64,000 nt of DNA. It comes from an uncultured Oscillospiraceae bacterium. Its GTDB lineage: Bacteria; Bacillota; Clostridia; Oscillospirales; Oscillospiraceae. The stretch is taken from contig CANRFC010000003.1 in NCBI GenBank assembly GCA_947629795.1, positions 62,001 through 126,000 of the forward strand, in the 5' to 3' direction. Under the pieces are notes generated by a model that saw only the letters and a program-made list of their open reading frames with translations, was not told the DNA's origin and did not search any database. The position numbers were made by a program, and so were the translations under genes. Positions 15,551 through 24,972 of this stretch are shown here, piece by piece. Each line of letters opens with the position of its first letter. Within the stretch, counting starts at the first letter, position 1.

Positions 15551-17374
15551 TCAGGTCTTCGGGTGGAAGTAGTCGTAGACCGCCTTGCCGGCGGCCTTGC
15601 CCACTGCGTGTGTCAGCTCGTCCAGGCTGGCCGCCTTGATATTCTTCACGCTCCTGAAGGTCTTGAGGAGCTGGGCCCGGCGTTTTTCGCCGATGCCGGG
15701 GATCTTGTCCAGCTGGGAGCCCTTCACCCGCTTGTTCTGCTGCTGGCGGTGGAAGGTGATGGCGAACCGGTGGGTCTCCTCCTGGATCTGACCCACCAGG
15801 GCGAAGACGGCGGGGATGCGCTGGATGCCGATCTCGGCGCCGTCGGGAGTGACCAGGGCCCGGGTGCGGTGCCGGTCGTCCTTCACCATGCCGAAGACCG
15901 GGATGGAGAGGCCGAAGCGCTCCTCCACCGCCACCGCCACCCTGGCGTGCTCCACGCCGCCGTCGATGAACAGCACGGTGGGCAGGGGGGAGAACTTCTC
16001 GTCCCCGTCCATGTAGTGTTGGAATCTTCTGGTGAGGACCTGGTCCATGGAGGCGTAGTCATCGGGGGAGGTCATGTCCTTGAGCTTGAACTTGCGGTAG
16101 TCCCGCTTCAGGGGCCGGCCGTCCTGGTAGACCACCATGGAGGCCACGATGTCGTCGGCGCCCTGGTTGGAGATGTCGTAGCTCTCGATGCGCGCCGGGG
16201 GAGGATCCAGGCCCAGCATGGTCCCCAGGAGCTCCAGGGTCTTGGACTGCCGCTCGGCCTTGGTGGTGGCCCGCTCCACCTCCTCCACGGCGTTTTTGTT
16301 GGCCAGCCTGATCAGGTCCATCTTGGCCCCCCGCTGGGGGGTGACCAGCTCCACCCGGTGGCCGCAGTCCTCCGAGAGCAGCCGGGCCAGGGGGATCTCG
16401 TCCTCCAGCTCACAGGGCAGTAAAATCTGTTTCGGCAGCCGGGAGCGGCCTCCGTAATACTGCCGCACCAGGGCGGAGACCGCCTCAGCGTCGGCGCCCT
16501 CCATGGGGGTCTCCATCAGGTCCCAGTCCTTGGCGCACAGGTCCCCGTCCACGAAGTGGAGGACCACAAAGCAGCTCTTGGCCTCCCCCCGGTGGAAACC
16601 CACCACGTCGGTGTCGGCCAGGGCCCCGGCCACCACCTTCTGCCGCTTGCCCAGCAGCTCGATGGCTTTCGCCCGGTCCCGGAGCTCGGCGGCCTTCTCA
16701 AAGCGCAGGTCTTCGGCGGCCTGCTCCATCTCGGCGGTGAGCTCGGCCTGGACCTCCTTGAACTGGCCCTCCAGGAGCCGGACGGCCTGCTCCATGGCCT
16801 CCCTGTGGCGCTGGGGGTCCATCTCCGGGCGGCAGTAACCGTCGCACAGGCCCATGTGGTAGTTGAGACAGGGCCGCTCCTTGCCGATGTCCCGGGGAAA
16901 CTTCTTGTGGCAGGAGGGCAGGCGCAGGGCCGAGCGCAGGGCGGTGAGGAGGGCCCAGGTCTCGGTGCGGCTGCCGTAGGGGCCGAAGTACCGGGCGCCG
17001 TCGTCGGCCATCTTGTTGGTCAGGGAGAACCGGGGGTACTCGCTCTTCACATCCAGGCGGATGTAGGGGTAGCCCTTGTCGTCCTTGAGGAGGATGTTAT
17101 AGTGGGGCTGATGGCGCTTGATGAGGGAGTTTTCCAGGATGAGGGCCTCGAACTCCGAGTCGGCCACAATGACGTCGAAGTGGTCGATGGAGTGGACCAT
17201 GGCCCGGGTCTTCTCGGTGTGGGAGGAGAGGTTGGCGAAGTACTGGGAGACCCGGTTTTTCAGGGCCTTGGCCTTGCCCACGTAGATGACTTCGTTCTTG
17301 GCGTCCTGCATGATATACACGCCGGGCTTCAGGGGCAGAGCGTGGGCTTTTTCTTTCAGTTCGTCGAAGGTCAC
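15551..17374 (-). CDS. uvrC: Excinuclease ABC subunit C
   Basis: Dual-incision nuclease of nucleotide excision repair, 607 residues. In order: GIY-YIG domain at the N-terminus (PGVYIMQDAKNEVIYVGKA, residues 17-35), UvrB-interacting UVR region near 200-235, RNase H-like second nuclease domain with LFIDGG and conserved acidic residues (about 360-530), and a C-terminal helix-hairpin-helix pair including IPGIGEKRRAQLL. All parts are intact. It follows tdk by 37 bp and is probably the end of a mutY-tdk-uvrC transcript. Confidence 0.96.
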   Translation of the reverse strand: MTFDELKEKAHALPLKPGVYIMQDAKNEVIYVGKAKALKNRVSQYFANLSSHTEKTRAMVHSIDHFDVIVADSEFEALILENSLIKRHQPHYNILLKDDKGYPYIRLDVKSEYPRFSLTNKMADDGARYFGPYGSRTETWALLTALRSALRLPSCHKKFPRDIGKERPCLNYHMGLCDGYCRPEMDPQRHREAMEQAVRLLEGQFKEVQAELTAEMEQAAEDLRFEKAAELRDRAKAIELLGKRQKVVAGALADTDVVGFHRGEAKSCFVVLHFVDGDLCAKDWDLMETPMEGADAEAVSALVRQYYGGRSRLPKQILLPCELEDEIPLARLLSEDCGHRVELVTPQRGAKMDLIRLANKNAVEEVERATTKAERQSKTLELLGTMLGLDPPPARIESYDISNQGADDIVASMVVYQDGRPLKRDYRKFKLKDMTSPDDYASMDQVLTRRFQHYMDGDEKFSPLPTVLFIDGGVEHARVAVAVEERFGLSIPVFGMVKDDRHRTRALVTPDGAEIGIQRIPAVFALVGQIQEETHRFAITFHRQQQNKRVKGSQLDKIPGIGEKRRAQLLKTFRSVKNIKAASLDELTHAVGKAAGKAVYDYFHPKT

Positions 17375-17411
17375 GGTCCTTCACCTCCCCTCAGTCAAAA
17401 TCTTTCTTTCC

Positions 17412-17987
17412 TCAGGCCCAGTCCGGGCCCAGGTTGCCCTCTTTCCAGTGGCGGCGGCAGAGACCGATGTACTTGTCGTTGGCCCCCAGGACCACCTGCT
17501 CCCCCTCCTTGAGGACCTTGCCGTGCTCGTCGAAACGGGCGTTGTAGGTGGCCTTCTTGCCGCACCAGCAGATGGTCTTGACCTCCTCGATGATGTCGGC
17601 GCAGGCCAGCAGAGCCTGGGAGCCGGGGAAGAGGTCCCCCTTGAAGTCGGCCCGGAGACCGTAGCAGATCACCGGCACCCGCAGGTCGTCCACCACCTCG
17701 GTGAGGTACTGGACCTCCTGGTGGGTGAGGAACTGGGCCTCGTCCACGATGATGCACTGGTAGCTCTGGATCTCGGCGGCGGGCATGGCCCGCAGCTCGT
17801 CGAACCAGATACAGGGGTAGTTCAGGCCGATGCGGGAGTTGACGATGGCCTTGCCCTCCCGCTGGTCGATGTCGGGCTTGACCATCAAGGCCCGCTGGCC
17901 CCGCTCCTCGTAGTTATAGCGCACCATCAGGGCGTTGGCCGACTTGCTGGAGCCCATGACCCCGTAACGAAAATACAGCTTTGCCAT
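17412..17987 (-). CDS. tdk: Thymidine kinase, type II
   Basis: Phosphorylates thymidine in the salvage pathway. 191 residues: P-loop-like GVMGSSKSANAL (a known variant with Ser in place of the usual Gly), DEAQF motif near residue 85 and zinc-binding CWCG ... CRRHW at the C-terminus. The ATG at 17987 follows AAGGTGG; upstream in-frame codons overlap mutY. It begins 19 bp after mutY. Confidence 0.94.
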   Translation of the reverse strand: MAKLYFRYGVMGSSKSANALMVRYNYEERGQRALMVKPDIDQREGKAIVNSRIGLNYPCIWFDELRAMPAAEIQSYQCIIVDEAQFLTHQEVQYLTEVVDDLRVPVICYGLRADFKGDLFPGSQALLACADIIEEVKTICWCGKKATYNARFDEHGKVLKEGEQVVLGANDKYIGLCRRHWKEGNLGPDWA

Positions 17988-18006
17988 TTGTGATTCCACC
18001 TTTTCT

Positions 18007-19026
18007 CTATATGTTTTCCAAGACGATATGCGCAAAGCACCGGAAGGCGCTGGGGAGGGCGTATTTCTCCGCCAGGGCGGCCCGGTCGGCCCAGACCCAG
18101 CCGTCAGGCAGGTCGGGGCACGTCGGGGCGACGGTATAGGCCGTCATGTGCCACTCGATGTGGGTGAAGATGTGCTTGCCTGTGGCGGCGAGATCCGTCT
18201 CCCCCGCCACGGGACACTCTGCCGGGGAGAGGTCGTTGGGATACTCCCAGAGCCCGGAGAGCAGGCCCTTTGCCGGCCTTTGGCGCAGGGCCACCCGGTT
18301 CTCGTAAAAGATGAGCCATACCGTGCGCTCCTCCACCCGGCGGGGGCGTTTGGGGGCCTTCACCGGCAGCTCTTCTTCCATCCCCTCCCGGTGGGCGGCA
18401 CAGAAGTACCGGGCGGGGCACCTGTCGCAGAGCGGGGCGCCGTTGGGCAGGCAGACCGTGGCCCCCAGGTCCATGAGGGCCTGGTTGAAGGTCCCCGGGG
18501 CGTCCAGGGGGATGACCGCTTTCAGGGCTTCGGTCACCGTCCGTTTGGTCTCGGCCAGGGTCACGTCCCGGCGGTCCGCGGTGAGACGGCTCACCACCCG
18601 GAGGACGTTGCCGTCCACGGCGGGGACGGGGAGCCCGAAGGCGATGGAGGAGATGGCCCCGGCGGTGTAGTCCCCCACGCCGGGGAGGGCGCGGATGCTC
18701 TCGTAGTCGGAGGGAAAGACGCCGCCGTGCCTGTCCATGATGACCCGGGCCGCCCTCTGGAGGTTCCGGGCCCGGCTGTAATAGCCCAGGCCCTGCCAGA
18801 GCTTCATCAGCTCCTCTTCGGGGCAGGCCGCCAGGTCCCGGACCGTGGGCAGGGCCGCCAGGAAGCGGGCGTAGTAGTCCAGCACCGCCGCCACCCGGGT
18901 CTGCTGGAGCATGAGCTCGGAGACCAGCACGTGGTAGGGGGTGGGGTCGCTGCGCCAGGGGAGGGTGCGGGCGTTGTCGTGATACCAGGTCAGCAGCGGG
19001 ATGGGCAGGCGCTCCAGCTCGGTCAT
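18007..19026 (-). CDS. mutY: Adenine DNA glycosylase MutY
   Basis: Removes adenine mispaired with 8-oxoguanine. 339 residues: HhH-GPD domain with LPGVGDYTAGAI and the catalytic Asp in VDGNVLRV, then four cysteines of the [4Fe-4S] loop (C-x7-C-x2-C-x5-C; the first gap is one longer than the usual six), then a NUDIX-like C-terminal domain that reads the 8-oxoG strand. GGAGGGGAG precedes the ATG and a good promoter lies upstream. Confidence 0.95.
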   Translation of the reverse strand: MTELERLPIPLLTWYHDNARTLPWRSDPTPYHVLVSELMLQQTRVAAVLDYYARFLAALPTVRDLAACPEEELMKLWQGLGYYSRARNLQRAARVIMDRHGGVFPSDYESIRALPGVGDYTAGAISSIAFGLPVPAVDGNVLRVVSRLTADRRDVTLAETKRTVTEALKAVIPLDAPGTFNQALMDLGATVCLPNGAPLCDRCPARYFCAAHREGMEEELPVKAPKRPRRVEERTVWLIFYENRVALRQRPAKGLLSGLWEYPNDLSPAECPVAGETDLAATGKHIFTHIEWHMTAYTVAPTCPDLPDGWVWADRAALAEKYALPSAFRCFAHIVLENI

Positions 19027-19056
19027 GTCTCTCCCCTCCTCCCCGCGGTTTTCTCC

Positions 19057-19085
19057 ATTATAACGGCTGAGGGGAAAAATTTCAA
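19057..19085 (-). promoter_or_regulatory. Promoter of mutY-tdk-uvrC
   Basis: TTGAAA (19080-19085), 17 bp, TATAAT (19057-19062) on the minus strand, 31 bp before the mutY ATG. Confidence 0.75.
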
Positions 19086-19109
19086 CGGCGAAAGGAGCTT
19101 TTCTCCCGC

Positions 19110-19148
19110 TCCTTATGTAAAGCGCCCGCTGCCGGAGCAGCGGGCGCT
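19110..19148 (-). terminator. Terminator behind the DppA-like gene
   Basis: Perfect 12-bp stem AGCGCCCGCTGC/GCAGCGGGCGCT with loop CGGA, 12 bp after the stop codon. The T-tract is short, so termination may be partial. Confidence 0.65.
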
Positions 19149-19160
19149 CTTTGCGTTTTC

Positions 19161-19967
19161 TCAGTCGCTGAGGACGAAGTGGCAGAAGCGGAGCATCTCG
19201 TACCAGTCGTCGGAGGAGAAGAGCACGTTCTTCCCGTCCTCCAGGGCGGCGCCGGGGTAGAAGCTCTTGGAGTAGGCCGTCTTGTGCTCCCGGAAGCGCA
19301 CCGTCATCTCGAAGAACTCGGGCAGGGCCACCTGGCAGTTCTTGGCGTTCTTCACCGCCTTCTTGGCCCCGTCCCTGATGGCCTTCACGGCCAGGTCGGG
19401 GTGCATGGACACCACCGCGCCCCCCCGGCCCTCGTTCACCGCCACGGTGGTGATGCCGGGGATGAGCTCCTCGGCAAACTCGCACAGGGCCCGGTCCCCC
19501 GAGAGGAAGACCACGGGCACCCCGTAGTACCCGGCGGTGTAGGCGTTCATCATGAACTCGCTCATCCGGGTGCCGTTGAGGGTGACGTACTCGTTGCGCA
19601 GGTTCATGGTGTGGCTCAGGGGGTTGCCCCCGCAGGCGGCCCAGGCGTGATAGCCGGTGAAGAGCACCGCGCCGTAGTCCCCGCTGTCCAGGCCGGACAT
19701 CATGCTCAGGGGGTCCCCGGTCCAGCCCCGGAGGATCCGGGCGGCCTCGGGCAGGGCGGCGGGGTCCAGGTTCCGGGCGGAGTCGTGGGCGTCCTTGACG
19801 AAGACCTCCCCCGCTCCCGCGGCCAGAGCCCCCTCGCAGGCGGCCCTGACCTCCCGGGTCATCTGCTTCTGAAAGGGCACATAGTCCCGGGGAGTGCTCC
19901 GCTCGGTCTCGGACCAGTCGGCGATGCCGCAGGTCCCCTCAATGTCCGCGCTGATAAAGACGTTCAT
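19161..19967 (-). CDS. M55 family D-aminopeptidase (DppA-like)
   Basis: 268-residue zinc peptidase of the DppA family, which releases D-Ala from D-amino acid peptides such as those from peptidoglycan. The N-terminal SADIEGTCGI supplies the Asp and Glu ligands, KDAHDSARN and TGYHAW the histidines. GGGAGGAG precedes the ATG. It overlaps the upstream nucleotidyltransferase by four bases (ATGA), an unusual partner; possibly a cell-wall salvage link, which is inference. Confidence 0.88.
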   Translation of the reverse strand: MNVFISADIEGTCGIADWSETERSTPRDYVPFQKQMTREVRAACEGALAAGAGEVFVKDAHDSARNLDPAALPEAARILRGWTGDPLSMMSGLDSGDYGAVLFTGYHAWAACGGNPLSHTMNLRNEYVTLNGTRMSEFMMNAYTAGYYGVPVVFLSGDRALCEFAEELIPGITTVAVNEGRGGAVVSMHPDLAVKAIRDGAKKAVKNAKNCQVALPEFFEMTVRFREHKTAYSKSFYPGAALEDGKNVLFSSDDWYEMLRFCHFVLSD

Positions 19968-20590
19968 ACGATCTCCTCCCATTTTTTCAAGATCTCCTCC
20001 AGCATCCGGAGCTGTTCGGGGGTGTCGGCCCCCAGCAGCTCCTCCGAGCGGCGCAGCTCTCCCTTCCCCACCCGCTCGCCTTGCTTTTCCAGCCAGGCGG
20101 GGGCGTCGGCAAGGTCGTACTCCCCGGCCTCGTTGGGCCGGAGGGTGGTCAGGCTCCGCCACAGCTCGGTGGCTTTGAAAATGTACACCCCGGTATCCGC
20201 CAGCTCGGTGCAGGCGTTGTCCTCCCGGAGGTGGGTGTCCCAAAGGGCCTCGTAGGTCTCCCGGCTGATGAGGGGCATATCCCCCAGGCACACCAGCACA
20301 TCACCCGGGAAATCCTCCAGCTTCCCTTGGGCGCAGAGCACGGCGTGGCCGGTGCCCAGCTGGGGGCTCTGGAACACACAGGGATAGCCGGGGAAGGCGG
20401 CCTTCACCTTCTCGGCTCCGGCGCCCAGCACCAGCAGGGTATCTCTGGGGGGCAGGAAGCTCAGGGCCTGAAGGACGTACTCCAGAAGGGGCCGGCCCCC
20501 GGCCCGCTGCAGGACCTTGGGAAGCTCCCCGTCAGGGAAACGGGACCCCTTCCCCGCCGCCAGCACAATGGCTTTGAGCTGTTCCGACAT
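19964..20590 (-). CDS. Sugar-1-phosphate nucleotidyltransferase, GlmU N-terminal type
   Basis: 208 residues. LAAGKGSRFP at 11-20 is the nucleotide-binding signature, followed by LPKVL and a GTGHAV motif as in the GlmU uridylyltransferase domain, then CLGDMPL. The acetyltransferase beta-helix of GlmU is absent, so this is a stand-alone pyrophosphorylase; the sugar substrate is unknown. Translationally coupled to the peptidase gene downstream. Confidence 0.8.
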   Translation of the reverse strand: MSEQLKAIVLAAGKGSRFPDGELPKVLQRAGGRPLLEYVLQALSFLPPRDTLLVLGAGAEKVKAAFPGYPCVFQSPQLGTGHAVLCAQGKLEDFPGDVLVCLGDMPLISRETYEALWDTHLREDNACTELADTGVYIFKATELWRSLTTLRPNEAGEYDLADAPAWLEKQGERVGKGELRRSEELLGADTPEQLRMLEEILKKWEEIV

Positions 20591-20644
20591 CCTTCCTCCT
20601 CCTTCCGGGCCGCTTTGCCTGGTTTCCTCTCAGGATATGCCATC

Positions 20645-20672
20645 ATTATATCATAGGTTTCCGGTTTTGCAA
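20645..20672 (-). promoter_or_regulatory. Promoter of the nucleotidyltransferase-peptidase operon
   Basis: TTGCAA, 16 bp, TATAAT with an extended TGA before the -10 on the minus strand. The -35 box touches the gap terminator. Confidence 0.7.
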
Positions 20673-20673
20673 C

Positions 20674-20710
20674 AAAAAGAGCGTCGGCAAAATTGCCGAC
20701 GCTCTCTTTT
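20674..20710 (-). terminator. Terminator of gap
   Basis: Stem GAGCGTCGGCAA/TTGCCGACGCTC flanked by A and T runs on both sides; it works for the minus-strand gap transcript. Confidence 0.85.
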
Positions 20711-20727
20711 TCCCGGAAAGCCGTTTC

Positions 20728-21744
<1,017 letters not shown>

Positions 21745-21791
21745 TCATTACTCCTTTGACATTGAATTAACAAAGTTTAAGGCCGAGGATG

Positions 21792-21820
21792 ATTATATCC
21801 CATTTTCGCGAAATATGGAA
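21792..21820 (-). promoter_or_regulatory. Promoter of gap
   Basis: Perfect TATAAT (21792-21797) with a weak -35 TTCCAT 17 bp away. The spacer contains the palindrome TTTCGCGAAA (21804-21813), a possible operator. A second inverted repeat TTTTCCGT/ACGGAAAA lies at 21870-21892. Confidence 0.55.
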
Positions 21821-21913
21821 GGGGTTAATCGCAGTTTTTTGAAAAAATTTTTGGGTGCTTCCCCCGGCATTTTCCGTGTTTTCGACGGAAAAACCTAATT
21901 TTTGACAAACCTC

Positions 21914-21942
21914 TTGTTGTCTTTGTGAGATTTTGGTATACT
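21914..21942 (+). promoter_or_regulatory. Promoter of the HATPase gene
   Basis: TTGTTG, 17 bp, TATACT, 58 bp before the ATG. A TTGACA at 21902-21907 is too far from this -10. Confidence 0.5.
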
Positions 21943-22000
21943 GCTCTCATCAGACCTTGCACAACATAGTCATAACACCGGGACGGGAGGGAAGTTTTTT

Positions 22001-22774
22001 ATGGACGGACGCTTGGAAGAAAACCTCAGCCGGGAGCTGCGGGAACAGGTCAACGACCTGCTCTGCGCCGTCCAGCTCCTCACGCCCTTGGCCCAGGAAA
22101 AGGGCACCGACCGGGACCGGGAGTACCTGGCCATCCTTCAGCGCAGCCTCTACCAGCTCATCCGCACGGTGAGCCACCTGGACCTGACCCGGGGGGACGG
22201 CCCCAGTCCCAGTCTGCGCACGGTGGACGCCGCCGGCGTGTGCCGGGACCTGGGCCGGAGCCTGGACTCCCTGCTGCCCATGGCGGGAGTGCACTTCACC
22301 TGCAGCCTGGGGGTGGAGCGGGTCCTCACCCTGGCCGACGACGCCCTTCTGGAGCAGGCGCTGCTCAACCTGGTGGCCAACGCCGTCCAGGCCGCCGGCA
22401 AGGGGGGCAAGGTGTCCCTCCGCTTTGACCGGCGGGGAAATTTCCTCTATTATACCGTCTCCGACAACGGCTCCACCCCCCCCTGTTTCGAACCTGAGGA
22501 GGACCCCGACCCCTTCCTCAAACACCCCGGCGGCGTGGGACTGGGTCTGGCCGCCGTCCGGCACATCGCCGAGGCCCACGGCGGCGCTTTGATCCTGGAG
22601 AGCTCGGCCACGGGCACCCGGGCGGTCCTCTCCGTCCCCCTGCACAAGGAGAAGTCCACCACCGTCCGCGGCCCCAAGGCACCGCCCGCCTGGCTGGGGG
22701 GGTTCTCCCCCGCCCTGGTGGAGCTCTCCCCCGTGCTCCCTCCCTCCGCCTTTCAGGCCGAGGACGTGGAGTAG
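22001..22774 (+). CDS. Histidine-kinase-like ATPase without phosphoacceptor histidine
   Basis: 257 residues. The C-terminal half is a GHKL ATPase domain: N box LNLVANAVQAAG (about 125-136), G1 box SDNG, G2 box GVGLGLAAVRHI. The N-terminal helix reads SRELREQVNDLL where histidine kinases have SHELRxPLN, so the phosphoacceptor His is replaced by Arg. No membrane segment or sensor domain is present. It could be an anti-sigma-like kinase, a phosphatase or a partner kinase; no response regulator is adjacent. The last 45 residues are Pro-rich. Codon use matches neighbours. Confidence 0.75.
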   Translation: MDGRLEENLSRELREQVNDLLCAVQLLTPLAQEKGTDRDREYLAILQRSLYQLIRTVSHLDLTRGDGPSPSLRTVDAAGVCRDLGRSLDSLLPMAGVHFTCSLGVERVLTLADDALLEQALLNLVANAVQAAGKGGKVSLRFDRRGNFLYYTVSDNGSTPPCFEPEEDPDPFLKHPGGVGLGLAAVRHIAEAHGGALILESSATGTRAVLSVPLHKEKSTTVRGPKAPPAWLGGFSPALVELSPVLPPSAFQAEDVE

Positions 22775-22788
22775 GCACACGATCTCTC

Positions 22789-22816
22789 GGGCGCGGCCCC
22801 CGGCCGCGCCCTTTTT
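22789..22816 (+). terminator. Terminator of the HATPase gene
   Basis: 10-bp stem GGGCGCGGCC/GGCCGCGCCC, loop CCC, then TTTTT. Confidence 0.85.
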
Positions 22817-22935
22817 GCCCCCGGAATGCCTTGGGAGACAAGGGGTGCAACCCGGAGTTGACAAAAAGAAGCCGGCGGTTGGTGGCCCCTGTTCCCTGTC
22901 CTGTGATAGGGTGAGGGAGAAAGGAGAGATGTCCC

Positions 22936-24201
22936 ATGACCCTGGGGGAGCGCATCCAGGAACTGCGAAAGAACGAGGGTCTGTCCCAGGAGGCCCTGGG
23001 AGAGGCCTTGGGGGTCACCCGGCAGTCCATCTCCAAATGGGAGTCGGACGCCGCCATCCCCGAATTGGATAAACTCATCGCCATGAGCAGGCTCTTCCGC
23101 CTCACCGTGGGGGAGCTGCTGGGGGTGGAGGACCCGGGGGAGCCCCACCGGGAGCTCACCGACCGGGAGCTCCAGGCCCTGGCCGCCATCGCCGAAAAGC
23201 TCACCCCGCCCGCCCAGGAGGCCCGGGACTCGGCTTCCTCCCCCGCCCCGCCCCCCAGAAAACGGCGGTGGCCCAAGGTCCTGGCGGTCTGCGCCGCCCT
23301 GGCGCTCCTCCTGCTGGGAGCCCGGACCGCCCGGCGGCTGGAGGCCCTGGAGCAGCAGGTGGGGAACCTTCAAAACAACATCAGCGCCGTGGACCGCAGC
23401 GTCTCCTCCCAGGTAAGCTCCATCACCCAGCGGGTGGAGGAGGCCCTGGAGAGCCAGAACCGGGTGGCCGCCGACATGGGCTGCGCCATTGCCCAGGCCG
23501 ACCTCCCCGGCGGCACGGTGACCTTCCGGGTGTGGGCCGTCCCCCGGACCTACCGGGAGGGGATGACCGCCCTCTTCTCCGCCGCGGGCGGGGACTTTGA
23601 CACCCGCACCGCCCAGGGAGCCGAGGGGGAGGGCCACCGGTTCGAGGCCCTGGTCACCTGTCCCCTGGCCGACGAGGTGACCCTGACAGTGACCTTCCAG
23701 AGCGGGGAGGAGAGCCAGAACCAGATCGTGGGCCGGGAGGGGGACCTGCTGACCTTGAGCTTCCCCCAGATCTACGCCGGCGCCGGCCTCTTCTTTGCCG
23801 ACCTGGAGGAGGTCCAGGCCGGGGAGTACCACATCCGGATGGACCTGATGGACCTGAATTTTGACCCAGGATACCTGAGGACCGAGGACGGGGTCACGGA
23901 GATCCCGGCAGCAGAGTGCACCCTCCGCCTGTGGCGGGAGGGGAACTGCATCTGGTCCTGGGAGACGGGGAAGCTCAACGAGGACGGCTCCCCCAAGGAG
24001 CTGGAACCCGCCCTGGACCTGGCTTTGCCCGACCTGCGGGAGGGGGAGGTCTTCCTTCTCTCGGCTCTGGCCACCGACAGCGCCGGCCGGACCTGGGAGA
24101 CCTTCCTGGACTGCGCCCAGGTGTGCCGCCGGGGGGAGACCGGCATCCCCCAGTACGACCTGGACCCCTGCTCCACTCCGGAAACTCTGCCCTGGGAATG
24201 A
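22936..24201 (+). CDS. Membrane-bound XRE-type regulator with extracytoplasmic domain
   Basis: 421 residues with three parts: an N-terminal XRE helix-turn-helix (residues 3-62, LSQEALGEALGVTRQSISKWE), one membrane helix at about 113-130 after a basic RKRRW stretch, then a short coiled coil (135-175) and about 240 residues of beta-rich extracytoplasmic sequence with no family I recognise. The layout suggests a one-component transmembrane regulator, DNA-binding inside and sensing outside. AAAGGAG precedes the ATG. Targets are unknown; no clear promoter was found before it, only an isolated TTGACA at 22858. Confidence 0.8.
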   Translation: MTLGERIQELRKNEGLSQEALGEALGVTRQSISKWESDAAIPELDKLIAMSRLFRLTVGELLGVEDPGEPHRELTDRELQALAAIAEKLTPPAQEARDSASSPAPPPRKRRWPKVLAVCAALALLLLGARTARRLEALEQQVGNLQNNISAVDRSVSSQVSSITQRVEEALESQNRVAADMGCAIAQADLPGGTVTFRVWAVPRTYREGMTALFSAAGGDFDTRTAQGAEGEGHRFEALVTCPLADEVTLTVTFQSGEESQNQIVGREGDLLTLSFPQIYAGAGLFFADLEEVQAGEYHIRMDLMDLNFDPGYLRTEDGVTEIPAAECTLRLWREGNCIWSWETGKLNEDGSPKELEPALDLALPDLREGEVFLLSALATDSAGRTWETFLDCAQVCRRGETGIPQYDLDPCSTPETLPWE

Positions 24202-24210
24202 ACCCGGACA

Positions 24211-24254
24211 ATAAAAGGCGGCCCCCACCCGAAAGGGTGGGGGCCGCCGTGTTC
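24211..24254. terminator. Bidirectional terminator between converging genes
   Basis: 14-bp perfect stem GGCGGCCCCCACCC/GGGTGGGGGCCGCC with GAAA loop between the XRE regulator (plus) and hpf (minus); TTTTATT follows on the minus side. Confidence 0.85.
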
Positions 24255-24265
24255 TTCATCGGAAA

Positions 24266-24808
24266 TCAGGTGTCGTCCTGGATCAGGCCGTAGCCGCCGT
24301 TGTCCCGCTTGTAGACCACGGCGAAGGCGCCGCCGGCGTCCTCATCCTTGAAGGCAAAGAAGGTGTGCCCCACCAGGTTCATCTGGAGCACCGCCTCGTC
24401 CACCGTCATGGGCTTGATGGGGAAGCGCTTGGTGCGCACGATCCGGAAGTCCTCCTCGGGCTCCTCGGGGGCGAAGGAGATCTCCTCCTCGGCGGGGGTG
24501 CGGACAAAGGCGTCCTTGCGGAGCTTTTTCTCCAGCTTGGCCTTATTCTTGCGAAGCTGCCGCTCGATGTCGGCCACGGCAGCGTCGATGGAGGCGTACA
24601 TATCGGCGGTGGACTCGGAGACACGGAAGATGGTGCCGCCCGAGCGGACGGTGACCTCCGCGTTGTTGCGCCCCTTCTCCACGCTGAATACCACCGCGGC
24701 CTCGGCCCCGGCGGGGAAGAAACGGTCCAGCTTGCCCACCTTTTTCTCGGCGTACTCATGGACTTTCTTGGGCAGGGTGACCTTCTTGTCGGTGAACGTG
24801 AACTTCAT
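24266..24808 (-). CDS. hpf: Ribosome hibernation promoting factor, long form
   Basis: 180 residues: N-terminal S30AE domain (1-100) that sits in the decoding channel and a C-terminal dimerisation domain (about 120-180, RFPIKPMTVDEAVLQMNLVGHTFFAF) that joins two 70S ribosomes into 100S particles. AAAGGAG lies before the ATG. Monocistronic with its own promoter. Confidence 0.95.
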   Translation of the reverse strand: MKFTFTDKKVTLPKKVHEYAEKKVGKLDRFFPAGAEAAVVFSVEKGRNNAEVTVRSGGTIFRVSESTADMYASIDAAVADIERQLRKNKAKLEKKLRKDAFVRTPAEEEISFAPEEPEEDFRIVRTKRFPIKPMTVDEAVLQMNLVGHTFFAFKDEDAGGAFAVVYKRDNGGYGLIQDDT

Positions 24809-24869
24809 AAACAGCCAGCTCCTTTCGTTGGATGGGCGTTTTCGGAACCAAGGGGCGTTCCGTATTTTC

Positions 24870-24878
24870 AGTATAGCA
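24870..24878 (-). promoter_or_regulatory. Promoter of hpf (extended -10)
   Basis: Minus strand TGCTATACT, an extended -10 of the TGnTATAAT type; the -35 (TGACTT, about 16 bp upstream) is weak. Confidence 0.5.
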
Positions 24879-24972
24879 TATTTTTACCAAAAAGTCATCT
24901 GTTTCTTGGGCTGCTTTTCACATTTTTGTGAGCAGACGCCGGGCAGGCCGGCGGCGCTCTTCCCGGCCCGGC

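Noticed and set aside
22858..22863. TTGACA before the transmembrane XRE gene as a promoter
   Set aside because: No -10 box at 16-19 bp; the nearest candidate is more than 35 bp away.
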